DNA from: an uncultured Oscillospiraceae bacterium
GTDB lineage: Bacteria; Bacillota; Clostridia; Oscillospirales; Oscillospiraceae
DNA length: 64,000 nucleotides
Direction of reading: 5' to 3'
Assembly: GCA_934569225.1 (NCBI GenBank)
Contig: CAKTKC010000008.1
Coordinates: forward strand, 1 to 64,000
Shown here: piece after piece, positions 58,218-64,000 of the stretch
How the letters are laid out: the number at the start of each line of letters is the position of its first letter
How positions within the stretch are numbered: position 1 is the first letter of the stretch
Notes under the pieces: model-generated
What the model was told of the DNA's origin: nothing
What the model saw: the letters and a program-made list of their open reading frames with translations, nothing else
The model's database searches: none
Made by a program: the position numbers and the translations under genes

Positions 58218-58385
58218 TTAAGGAACCTCTGATTAAATCGACAAGAGCTGTGAGCGAGAGATTTTTCGGTCAATCGAGGTATCGAAAACGGAGGAATACT
58301 GTATGTATTTCCCGCTTTTGATACCGAAGAGTGGACGAAAAAGATCCGCTCACGGCCGCAGACGATTTATTCAGAGGTTCCTTAA
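58218..58385 (-). repeat. Family B hairpin repeat, copy 3
   Basis: This 168-bp copy has 23-bp terminal inverted repeats with a single mismatch (TTAAGGAACCTCTG... at both ends). It is inverted relative to copies 1 and 2. Its right end overlaps the lexA stop codon, and its left end is 32 bases from the T-box operon promoter -35. Confidence 0.88.
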
Positions 58386-58957
58386 TACTCCCGCACCACG
58401 GCCTTGACAATGCCGATGATCTCCGCGTTGGTGCCGTCGATGGGGCTGTAATTGTCATTTTCCGGCATGAGCCAGATCTGGCCGTTCCGGCGGCGCAGAC
58501 GCTTGACCGTGGCCTCGTCCTCAATCCGGGCGACCACGATCTGCCCATCGTCGGCGGAGGACTGGGGGCGGACGACCACCTTGTCCCCGCTGAGGATACC
58601 GGCGTTGATCATGCTGTCGCCCCGAACCCGCAGGGCAAAGCATCCCGGGTCATTCCAGGGCATGGTGCCCTCCTGATTTTCCACCGCCAGAATGGGCACG
58701 CCTGCGGTGACGACGCCCACGATGGGGATTTGTCCCGGTCGCGCGCCGGTGACCAGCGCCCGTTTGCGCCCCTTAGCGCCGGGGGACTGGAGCAGTCCCT
58801 TCTCCTGCAATGCCTGCAAATGGTAGCTGACGGAGGCGGTGGAGCGCAGACCCACTGCCGCCCCGATCTCCCGGACGGAGGGGGAATAGCCGTTCTCCTG
58901 AATGAATTGGTTGACGTAATCCATAATCAACTGTGCTTTGTCGCTGGTTCTGGGCAT
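58382..58957 (-). CDS. lexA: LexA repressor
   Basis: LexA represses SOS genes and is inactivated by RecA-stimulated self-cleavage. The 191-residue protein has an N-terminal winged helix (about 1-65; YSPSVREIGAAVGLRSTASVSYHLQAL), the cleavage site in VVTAGVP (Ala-Gly), the nucleophile in VRGDSMINAGI (about 112) and the general-base Lys in EDEATVKRL. The start at 58957 is ATG. It is transcribed divergently from the unknown gene at 59116. I did not find a clear GAAC-N4-GTTC operator in the shared upstream region. Confidence 0.94.
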   Translation of the reverse strand: MPRTSDKAQLIMDYVNQFIQENGYSPSVREIGAAVGLRSTASVSYHLQALQEKGLLQSPGAKGRKRALVTGARPGQIPIVGVVTAGVPILAVENQEGTMPWNDPGCFALRVRGDSMINAGILSGDKVVVRPQSSADDGQIVVARIEDEATVKRLRRRNGQIWLMPENDNYSPIDGTNAEIIGIVKAVVREY

Positions 58958-59115
58958 AAACAGTTCCTCCCTGGGTCGCCTTGACAGTTTGCTTTTATGT
59001 ATTGTAGCACATATGAGCGAAAAAGGGAAGCCCTTTTGGAAAACTTTTTGGCACTTTTTCTTTTCGGGGCGCTATACTGGTAACAGAGTCCTATCGATTT
59101 GGGAGGGGCGGCGTT

Positions 59116-59568
59116 ATGAACCGGGATGTGGAGCGGCAGGTATGGCAGCGGGTGCTGGGGCAGCAGGAGCCTCCCCGGAGCAGTCTGCGGCCGATGGAGC
59201 TGGAAACGATAGAAGCGGCGGCGGTTTACCGGAGGCTGACCGGACAGTTTTCCGGCAGAGGGCGGGAGCAGCTTCGGCATCTGCACGATATGCAGATGGA
59301 GATCCTTGCCTGCCTGCGGGGAATCGGGCGGCTGTCCGGCAGTGGGGGCGGAAAAACCGCGCAGATCGCCGTTCCGGAGGAACCGGCGGCGAAGGCGCTG
59401 GAAAGGCGGTATCACTGCGCCCGGCGGGCGGTGACGGAGTACACAGCGCGGACGGTGGACGGGGATTTCGGCATTGTGTTTCAGCATCTTGCGGACTTAA
59501 GCCGGGAGGAGTGCGTTTTGCTGGCACGTCTGCTGGGGGAACAGGCGCAGAACATTTCACGATCATAG
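59116..59568 (+). CDS. Unknown 150-residue all-alpha protein divergent from lexA
   Basis: I do not recognise this protein. It is Arg/Glu/Leu-rich and predicted helical throughout except a Gly/Ser-rich turn (SGSGGGKT, about 78-85); the region about 40-65 (GREQLRHLHDMQMEILACL) and the last 50 residues look amphipathic, with some resemblance to ferritin-like bundles but without an ExxH metal motif. The ATG at 59116 has GGGAGGGG upstream. Because it is divergent from lexA it could be an SOS or stress gene (inference from position only). Confidence 0.6.
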   Translation: MNRDVERQVWQRVLGQQEPPRSSLRPMELETIEAAAVYRRLTGQFSGRGREQLRHLHDMQMEILACLRGIGRLSGSGGGKTAQIAVPEEPAAKALERRYHCARRAVTEYTARTVDGDFGIVFQHLADLSREECVLLARLLGEQAQNISRS

Positions 59569-59575
59569 GGAAGAA

Positions 59576-59628
59576 GACCAAACCGGGACATGACCCACCG
59601 CAAGGCAGTCATGTCCCGGTTTTTGGTC
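59576..59628 (+). terminator. Terminator after the lexA-divergent gene
   Basis: Bases 59576-59594 (with GACCA and AACCGGGACATGAC) pair with 59608-59628 across a 13-base loop; TTTTTGG lies in the descending arm. Confidence 0.75.
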
Positions 59629-59708
59629 AATCCTGAATGTTCCCGATCTTTGTCAGGTTGCCGATATGCACGCCCGGCGTGACTGTAAATTCAGGGGCAT
59701 TGCCCGTT
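59629..59708. other. Short spacer, nothing recognised
   Basis: It separates the terminator from the stop codon of the convergent minus-strand gene; no feature seen. Confidence 0.4.
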
Positions 59709-60416
59709 TCATTTGTCCGGAAAGGAAAACACGTTCGGCACAGCGCCGCTTCCGAAGGTTTTCAGCGCCATCCGGTACATGGCTTTCGCGTGGATCCTGT
59801 CATGCCAGATGAATCTGCGCAGCACCTTTCGCAGCGACCATTCCTCGTCGTAGCTTCCGAGATAAACCCGATTCTCCAGAAAATCCTGCTGCTCCAGCAG
59901 GGCAAACCCGCGTTCTCTGCATTCTGCAATGGTTCCATCATTGTCCGCCTGAACGCCGATCTCGCCAAAGTAGTAGGTATTCACATTTTTTGTATGTTCA
60001 TACATTTCCTGCGCCGTGCGGGGAATCTCGCCGTAGAAGGTGGCTCTGGGCGGCAGGACGCTTTTGTCTTTATCCGGTATTGACCTGTACAGCGCCAGAA
60101 AGTCCCGCGCGGATTTCATCGCAAGGGATTTCAGTGCTTCATATTCCGCCGCGGTCAGCGGCGCTTTCTCGTCGTTAAAAAGCACATCCGAGTCCGCGTC
60201 GGAGACAGTAAGCGCCGACGCCTTTTCCTGAACGATCTCCGGCTCCAGAGCATCCGGAGGTGCGTCGCCCTTCCACGTCAGGTAGGACTGAATTTCGGAG
60301 GGCATTTTCTGAATGGCTTCGCCCTTCGATTTTCCCCTCGTAAATGCGCCGACAAAACTGGACGCATACAGGATGCTGTCGTCGCCATTGTGTTCCCAAA
60401 CGCACTCTATTTTCAT
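59709..60416 (-). CDS. HicB-like N-terminus fused to a DinB-like domain
   Basis: In this 235-residue protein residues about 1-58 resemble the small HicB fold (KIECVWEHNGDDSILYASSF, GEAIQKMPSEIQSYL). A linker leads to a DinB-like four-helix bundle (about 95-230) with the putative metal triad His in MYEHTKNVN and HxxxH in WHDRIHAKAMY. DinB-like proteins are metal-dependent enzymes such as thiol transferases, often stress-linked; the substrate is unknown. The ATG at 60416 has AAAAGGGG upstream. It is 17 bases after the VOC gene on the same strand. Confidence 0.7.
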   Translation of the reverse strand: MKIECVWEHNGDDSILYASSFVGAFTRGKSKGEAIQKMPSEIQSYLTWKGDAPPDALEPEIVQEKASALTVSDADSDVLFNDEKAPLTAAEYEALKSLAMKSARDFLALYRSIPDKDKSVLPPRATFYGEIPRTAQEMYEHTKNVNTYYFGEIGVQADNDGTIAECRERGFALLEQQDFLENRVYLGSYDEEWSLRKVLRRFIWHDRIHAKAMYRMALKTFGSGAVPNVFSFPDK

Positions 60417-60433
60417 AAAAAATCCCCTTTTGC

Positions 60434-60817
60434 TCAAACTGTAAGCTCAATCAGATTGCCTTCGACCGCTGCGATGCAGCTTTCGTAATAGCCGTCTCCC
60501 GTTGTGCGGGGGCCGCTGGTGACTTCGTAGCCTTCGGCTTTCAGTCTTGCGGTCAGCGCATCCACCGCTTCCCGGCTGCCTACGCTGAACGCAATGTGCG
60601 CGTATCCGGTGCGGGTGGGTTCTTTGGGGGAATCTACCAGTTCCGGCTTATTCATGATCTCAAGCCGCGCGCCGCCTTCAAAGGACAGAAAATACGACCG
60701 GAAGCCCGTCCTCGGATTGTGATAGCCGTCATTTGATTCTGCGCCCAGATAGTTCACAAAGAAGCTGCGCGCCCGTTCCAGATCATTCACATACAGCGCG
60801 GCATGTTCGATTTTCAT
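60434..60817 (-). CDS. VOC-family (glyoxalase/fosfomycin-resistance fold) protein
   Basis: This 127-residue protein has two beta-alpha-beta-beta-beta modules: [18 protein letters not shown] at the start, a Glu in ARLEIM (about residue 55), a His in AHIAFSV (about 74), and the C-terminal Glu in GNLIELTV. These are the metal ligand positions of the vicinal oxygen chelate family. The reaction (glyoxalase, dioxygenase or antibiotic resistance) cannot be told. The ATG at 60817 has GGAGGAAA upstream. It is the first gene with the DinB-like gene behind it. Confidence 0.85.
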   Translation of the reverse strand: MKIEHAALYVNDLERARSFFVNYLGAESNDGYHNPRTGFRSYFLSFEGGARLEIMNKPELVDSPKEPTRTGYAHIAFSVGSREAVDALTARLKAEGYEVTSGPRTTGDGYYESCIAAVEGNLIELTV

Positions 60818-60848
60818 AGCGTTTCCTCCGTCATTTCCGGTTTGTTCA

Positions 60849-60877
60849 AGTATAGCATACACGGGAGGGCTTTGCAA
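60849..60877 (-). promoter_or_regulatory. Promoter of the VOC-DinB operon
   Basis: Minus strand: TTGCAA (60877-60872), 17 bases, TATACT (60854-60849), 32 bases before the start codon. Confidence 0.75.
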
Positions 60878-60892
60878 GAACACACAAAACAG

Positions 60893-60924
60893 CACCGCCG
60901 TGAAACGAACGTTTCACGGCGGTG
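60893..60924 (-). terminator. Terminator of the HU-rqcP operon
   Basis: A perfect 14-bp stem (60893-60906 with 60911-60924), five bases after the rqcP stop on the minus strand, ending in CTGTTTTG. Confidence 0.8.
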
Positions 60925-60929
60925 AATCT

Positions 60930-61169
60930 TTATACTTCCTTATACATGGCGGCGGCATCGTCCTTGCGGACGGTTTCCGCTACCTGGAGAACCTCCACGG
61001 TCACCGTCCGGGCGCCCATGGAAATCTCGATTTTGTCCCCGACCTTTACGTCGTAACCGGCCTTGACCACGCGTCCGTTGACGCTGATGCGGCCATTGTC
61101 GCAGGCTTCGTTGGCCACCGTCCGGCGCTTGATCAGACGGGAGACTTTGAGATATTTGTCAAGCCGCAT
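60930..61169 (-). CDS. rqcP: RqcP, S4-domain ribosome quality control factor
   Basis: This 79-residue S4 RNA-binding protein (MRLDKYLKVSRLIKRRTVANEACDNGRISVNGRV...) matches YabO/RqcP. In Bacillus RqcP binds the 50S with RqcH and drives cycles of alanine tailing (known). Length and the basic LIKRRTVA helix agree. The start ATG is at 61169, three bases after the HU stop. The genes HU-rqcP downstream of a SpoVB-type flippase follow the usual Clostridia order (yabM-...-hup-yabO), except that mazG is missing. RqcH is encoded at 13112-14875. Confidence 0.92.
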   Translation of the reverse strand: MRLDKYLKVSRLIKRRTVANEACDNGRISVNGRVVKAGYDVKVGDKIEISMGARTVTVEVLQVAETVRKDDAAAMYKEV

Positions 61170-61172
61170 CGC

Positions 61173-61448
61173 TTACTTCGCCACGACGTCCTTCAGAGCC
61201 TTGCTTGCCTTGAAGGCGGGAACACGGGTGGCGGGGATCTCGATGGCTTCCTTGGTGTGGGGGTTGCGGCCAACGCGGGCTTCCCGCTCCTTGGTCTCGA
61301 AGGTGCCGAAGCCGGAGACCTGCACCTTGTCGCCCTTCACCAGAGCCGCGGTAACGGCGTCGATGGCGGCGTTGATGACCCGCTCGGTGTCCTTCTTGGT
61401 CAGGCCGGCGCCCTCGGCGGCGGCAGCAATCAGTTCGGTTTTGTTCAT
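61173..61448 (-). CDS. hup: HU-family DNA-binding protein
   Basis: This is a 91-residue nucleoid protein. It has the HU signature GRNPHTKEAIEIPATRVPAF (DNA-binding arm, about 55-75) and the N-terminal dimerisation helices (MNKTELIAAAAEGAGLTKKD). It bends DNA and compacts the nucleoid; length and sequence are typical. The ATG at 61448 has AGAGGAT upstream. It is co-transcribed with rqcP. Confidence 0.95.
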   Translation of the reverse strand: MNKTELIAAAAEGAGLTKKDTERVINAAIDAVTAALVKGDKVQVSGFGTFETKEREARVGRNPHTKEAIEIPATRVPAFKASKALKDVVAK

Positions 61449-61507
61449 GTTTATATCCTCTTTTCTGAAAGTAAAAATATTTTGAAGCCGACATGAAGTC
61501 GACGTTT

Positions 61508-61536
61508 AGATTAACATAATTCTACCCAAATTGCAA
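61508..61536 (-). promoter_or_regulatory. Promoter of the HU-rqcP operon
   Basis: Minus strand: TTGCAA (61536-61531), 17 bases, TAATCT (61513-61508), 60 bases before the HU start. It begins right after the flippase gene end. Confidence 0.65.
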
Positions 61537-61554
61537 GAGATTTTTCAAAAAAAC

Positions 61555-63162
61555 TCACAGCTTCAGGATTTTTGCGATTTTTTCGCCCTTTGGCAGCAGC
61601 AGGCAGTCCTCATGGGTGATGACTTTGAACTTGACGGCGGTGAAGAAGTAGCTGACGACGCCCACCAGAACCGGCACGGCGCACAGAATCAGACGGCCCG
61701 TTCCGATCTCCCGCACGCCGATGGCTTTCAGCGCCCACAGCGCGCCCCAGGCAAGGACGCCCATCACCGCCGCGGCGAAGAAGGAACGGAGAAGATTGAG
61801 CAGAACGGCGGGCGGCTTCGGCAGCAGGCGGCGCATGGACAGGATGTTCAGGATACTGATGACCACATAGCCCATCAGCAGGCCGATGGGGGTACCCAGA
61901 ATGTTGACGGACGGCATTCCCGCCAGCACGTACACCGCCACAAGATTCACACCGCCGCCGATGAGCATGTTGATCACCGGCCGGCCGGCATGGCCGTGAG
62001 CCTGCATGATGGCCGTGGAGACCAGCACCAAAGCGTTAAAGATGATGGTAAAGCCCAGAACCGTCATCAGCCGGGTAGCCATTGCCAGATTTCCGCCGGA
62101 ATATCCCCCCAGCAGAGCGGTAATCGGCTCGGCCAGCAGGGCGAGGCCGAAGGCGCAGGGCATGGCGATCAGCCCGGTGATCCGCACGGCAGATTCCTCG
62201 GTGGCCTTGGCTTCGTCATCGCCGCAGAGGGTCAGGTGGGAGGTGATGGCGGGAATGATGCTGATGGTGATGGGGGTAATGAAGGCGCAGGGCATGTTGA
62301 AGATGGTCAGGCACATGCCGTAAACGCCCCGCATGGTATCGGCGGCGGACTGGGTGTAGCCCAGATTCAGCAGCTGTCCCATGTAGATCTTGGTTTCCAG
62401 CATGGTCATCAGCTGCAACGCCGCAGAGCCGAAGGTGATGGGGATGGCAATGGCCAGCAGCCCCCGGGCAGTCTCCCGGTAGGAGCGGGGCTCTTCCTCC
62501 GTCTGGGGCAGAAGAGCGTAGCTCTTCCGGAAGCGGCCGAACAGGTAAATCGCCGAAACAAGGCAGCTTGCCGTAACGCCCAGGATCGCGCCGCCCGCGG
62601 CCAGAGGAATCTCGTTGGTCATTTTCAGGATCGCCAGCGCCGCGCCCATGCCCACGATCAGCTTCACCACGGCCTCCAGTACCTGAGAAACGGAGGTGGG
62701 CAGCATGTTCCCCTGCCCCTGGAAGAAGCCCCGGTAGGTGCTCATGACGCAGATCAGCAGCACGCAGGGACCAAGGCAGCCGATGGCCGCCCAGGCGTCG
62801 GGCTGGTTCTGGAAGGCGGCCAGTTGACGGCAGAACACCGTCATCAGGAAGCTGCCCGCGATGCCCAGCGCCAGAAAAATGCCTCGTGCGGTATGGTAAA
62901 TCCGCCGCACCTGATTGTAGTGGTCAAGGGAGCTTGCCTGCGAGATCATCCGGCTCATGGCGACAGGCAGTCCGGCGGTGGAGATCATCAGCAGCACATT
63001 ATAGATGTCGTAGGCCGTGTTGAAGTAGCCGAAGCCCTGCTCGCCAATGATGGCATTGAGGGGAATTTTGTACAGAGCGCCGATGACCTTGACAATGGCT
63101 GTTGCCATTGCAAGCAAGGCGGTACCCTGAAGAAAATTCTGCTTTTTTTGCATATCAGACAT
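61555..63162 (-). CDS. SpoVB/YabM-type lipid flippase (MOP superfamily)
   Basis: This 535-residue protein has 14 predicted membrane helices and the MATE/Wzx-like layout of the polysaccharide biosynthesis flippase group (NFLQGTALLAMATAIVKVIGALYKIPLN start, GFGYFNTAYDIYNVLLMISTAGLPVAMSR). It is probably a lipid II or undecaprenyl-linked sugar flippase; SpoVB is needed for spore cortex in Bacillus, and YabM paralogues occupy this locus. The ATG at 63162 has AAAGGATG upstream. The downstream HU and rqcP genes fit the yabM locus. Confidence 0.88.
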   Translation of the reverse strand: MSDMQKKQNFLQGTALLAMATAIVKVIGALYKIPLNAIIGEQGFGYFNTAYDIYNVLLMISTAGLPVAMSRMISQASSLDHYNQVRRIYHTARGIFLALGIAGSFLMTVFCRQLAAFQNQPDAWAAIGCLGPCVLLICVMSTYRGFFQGQGNMLPTSVSQVLEAVVKLIVGMGAALAILKMTNEIPLAAGGAILGVTASCLVSAIYLFGRFRKSYALLPQTEEEPRSYRETARGLLAIAIPITFGSAALQLMTMLETKIYMGQLLNLGYTQSAADTMRGVYGMCLTIFNMPCAFITPITISIIPAITSHLTLCGDDEAKATEESAVRITGLIAMPCAFGLALLAEPITALLGGYSGGNLAMATRLMTVLGFTIIFNALVLVSTAIMQAHGHAGRPVINMLIGGGVNLVAVYVLAGMPSVNILGTPIGLLMGYVVISILNILSMRRLLPKPPAVLLNLLRSFFAAAVMGVLAWGALWALKAIGVREIGTGRLILCAVPVLVGVVSYFFTAVKFKVITHEDCLLLPKGEKIAKILKL

Positions 63163-63199
63163 GGTTTCATCCTTTCTGCGGGGGGAATGCGGAGAGGTC

Positions 63200-63363
63200 A
63201 AGGAAGCTCTGAGTAAATCGGCAAGAGCTGTGAGCGAGAGATTTTTCGTCCAATCGAGGTATCGAAAGCGGTGGAATACTTTGTGTATTTCCCGCTTTCG
63301 ATACCGAAGAGTGGGCGGAAAAGATCCGCTCACGGCCGCAGGCGATTTACTCAGAGTTTCCTT
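63200..63363 (-). repeat. Family B hairpin repeat, copy 4
   Basis: This copy of about 164 bp lies between the amidohydrolase stop codon (touching it) and the flippase gene. Ends AAGGAAGCTCTGAGTAAATC and its near-complement at the right. Same orientation as copy 3. Confidence 0.88.
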
Positions 63364-64000
63364 TATTTAGTTTCTTCAAACAGCCGGGGGATGGCGTATT
63401 CGGTCAGTTCCTCCACGACCTTCTTCATGTCGATGGTGGGGAATTGGCCGTTTTTGTAGAGGATTTTGCCCCGCACCATGGTCATGGCCACGTCGCCGCC
63501 CTTGGCAGACCAGACAAGACCGTTCAGGACGTTGTGGCAAGGAATCAGATGGGGGGCGGAAAAGTCAATGAGCGCAATGTCCGCGTCCATGCCCACCTGA
63601 AGCATTCCGCATTCCCTGGCGCGTCCCTGGGCTTGCGCACCGGAGACAGTGGTCATCATCAGGGCGGCGGGAGACGGGAGGGCGGCGGGGTTGCCGCTTT
63701 CCTTCCGGGCGGACATGGCGGCAAAACGCATGACCTCAAACATGTCCAGATTCCCGCACTCAATCGCGCCGCCGGTGCCGAGGGCTACGTTCATCCCCGC
63801 CTTGACGGATTCCAGAATGGGGGTGGAGGACTGGCCGTTTTTGTAAGCGGAAACGGGAGTTGCCACGGCGCAGACGCCCTTCTTCCCCAGCAGTTTACGC
63901 TCGTCCCCGGTCAAATATGTGCAGCCTGCGGCGGTGGTGGGGCGGCTGAACACGTTGTGGCAGTTCAGCAGCTCCCCGGGGTTCATGCCGGTGCGCTCCA
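63363..64000 (-). CDS. MtaD/SsnA-like amidohydrolase, C-terminal part (5' end outside window)
   Basis: The frame is open to the right edge. The visible 211 residues show the second half of a cytosine-deaminase-like amidohydrolase: NCHNVFSRP (metal His region), the ALGTGGAIECGNLDMFEVMRF segment and the C-terminal composite domain (GRARECGMLQVGMDADIALID). Family members deaminate 5'-methylthioadenosine, SAH or related bases. In active enzymes the segment reads GTDGAASNNDLDM with a catalytic Asp; here the Asp is Gly. The stop codon touches repeat B4. Confidence 0.85.
   Translation of the reverse strand, partial: ERTGMNPGELLNCHNVFSRPTTAAGCTYLTGDERKLLGKKGVCAVATPVSAYKNGQSSTPILESVKAGMNVALGTGGAIECGNLDMFEVMRFAAMSARKESGNPAALPSPAALMMTTVSGAQAQGRARECGMLQVGMDADIALIDFSAPHLIPCHNVLNGLVWSAKGGDVAMTMVRGKILYKNGQFPTIDMKKVVEELTEYAIPRLFEETK

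Noticed and set aside
58958..59115. SOS box in the lexA upstream region
   Set aside because: I found no GAAC-N4-GTTC or close variant; the CACATATGAGC stretch is not a convincing operator.
63161..63370. Small frames in family B copies (SKSARAVSERFF-type peptides)
   Set aside because: Explained by the repeated hairpin DNA, present in several frames and both strands, with variable ends.
1..64000. CRISPR array
   Set aside because: No run of regularly spaced short direct repeats was seen; the dispersed repeats are long and isolated.

Overview
The window looks like a piece of chromosome from a GC-rich, strictly anaerobic, spore-forming gut Clostridium, most likely Oscillospiraceae/Ruminococcaceae. 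This is an inference from gene content: a complete RnfCDGEAB complex, a PerR-like regulator with a small rubredoxin and a reverse rubrerythrin, SpoIIE-like and SpoVB-like proteins, a T-box, a yybP-ykoY riboswitch and Gram-positive ribosome binding sites. Most genes are core housekeeping genes in short operons.

Layout. 0-1.6 kb: AT-richer end of a probable integrative element (FtsX permease fragment, one unknown protein) abutting the 3' end of rlmD. 1.6-7.9 kb: rlmD, two GNAT acetyltransferases, a PflA-like radical SAM protein, an aminotransferase, a DEDDh exonuclease and a CYTH protein. 8-16 kb: SpoIIE-like phosphatase, then DUF308 protein, phosphopantetheinyl transferase, TatD, a Gx transporter, Mini-III, RqcH and threonine aldolase. 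16-17.5 kb: peroxide/oxygen defence operon. 17.8-27.3 kb: a DUF4234/SHOCT membrane protein, larE-larB-larC, a three-gene nucleotidyltransferase/amidohydrolase/kinase operon and a CaCA antiporter behind a Mn2+ riboswitch. 28-33 kb: rnf operon. 33.3-37.1 kb: DegV and a small phage-derived fibre/lysin/holin cassette. 37.3-37.7 kb: tRNA-His, tRNA-Arg and tRNA-Gly on the minus strand. 37.7-45.7 kb: HAD phosphatase, RluD, LspA, an HPr-like protein, MtaB, acyltransferase, QueH, a THUMP methyltransferase and a lipid kinase. 45.7-54.5 kb: cell-wall enzymes, a degenerate ADP-ribosylglycohydrolase homologue, a MocR regulator, a GNAT, a P-type ATPase and thiamine pyrophosphokinase. 54.7-58.2 kb: a T-box-controlled ABC importer, probably for tryptophan. 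58.4-64 kb: LexA, small proteins, RqcP, HU, a lipid flippase and the 3' part of an amidohydrolase.

The most unusual signal is not a gene but three families of dispersed, structured, non-coding repeats. Family A has three copies of about 168 bp with several conserved hairpins, always in the same polarity relative to the transcript that carries it. Family B has four copies of about 165 bp that are long near-palindromes with terminal inverted repeats; one copy has a replaced inner arm that still pairs with itself. Family C has two copies built from tandem hairpins, one with a UUCG tetraloop, each followed by a terminator-like palindrome that shares one core. Several copies sit directly after stop codons, inside operons, or between a riboswitch and its gene.

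All coordinates and motifs come from reading the sequence; family assignments come from recognition of motifs, not from database searches.
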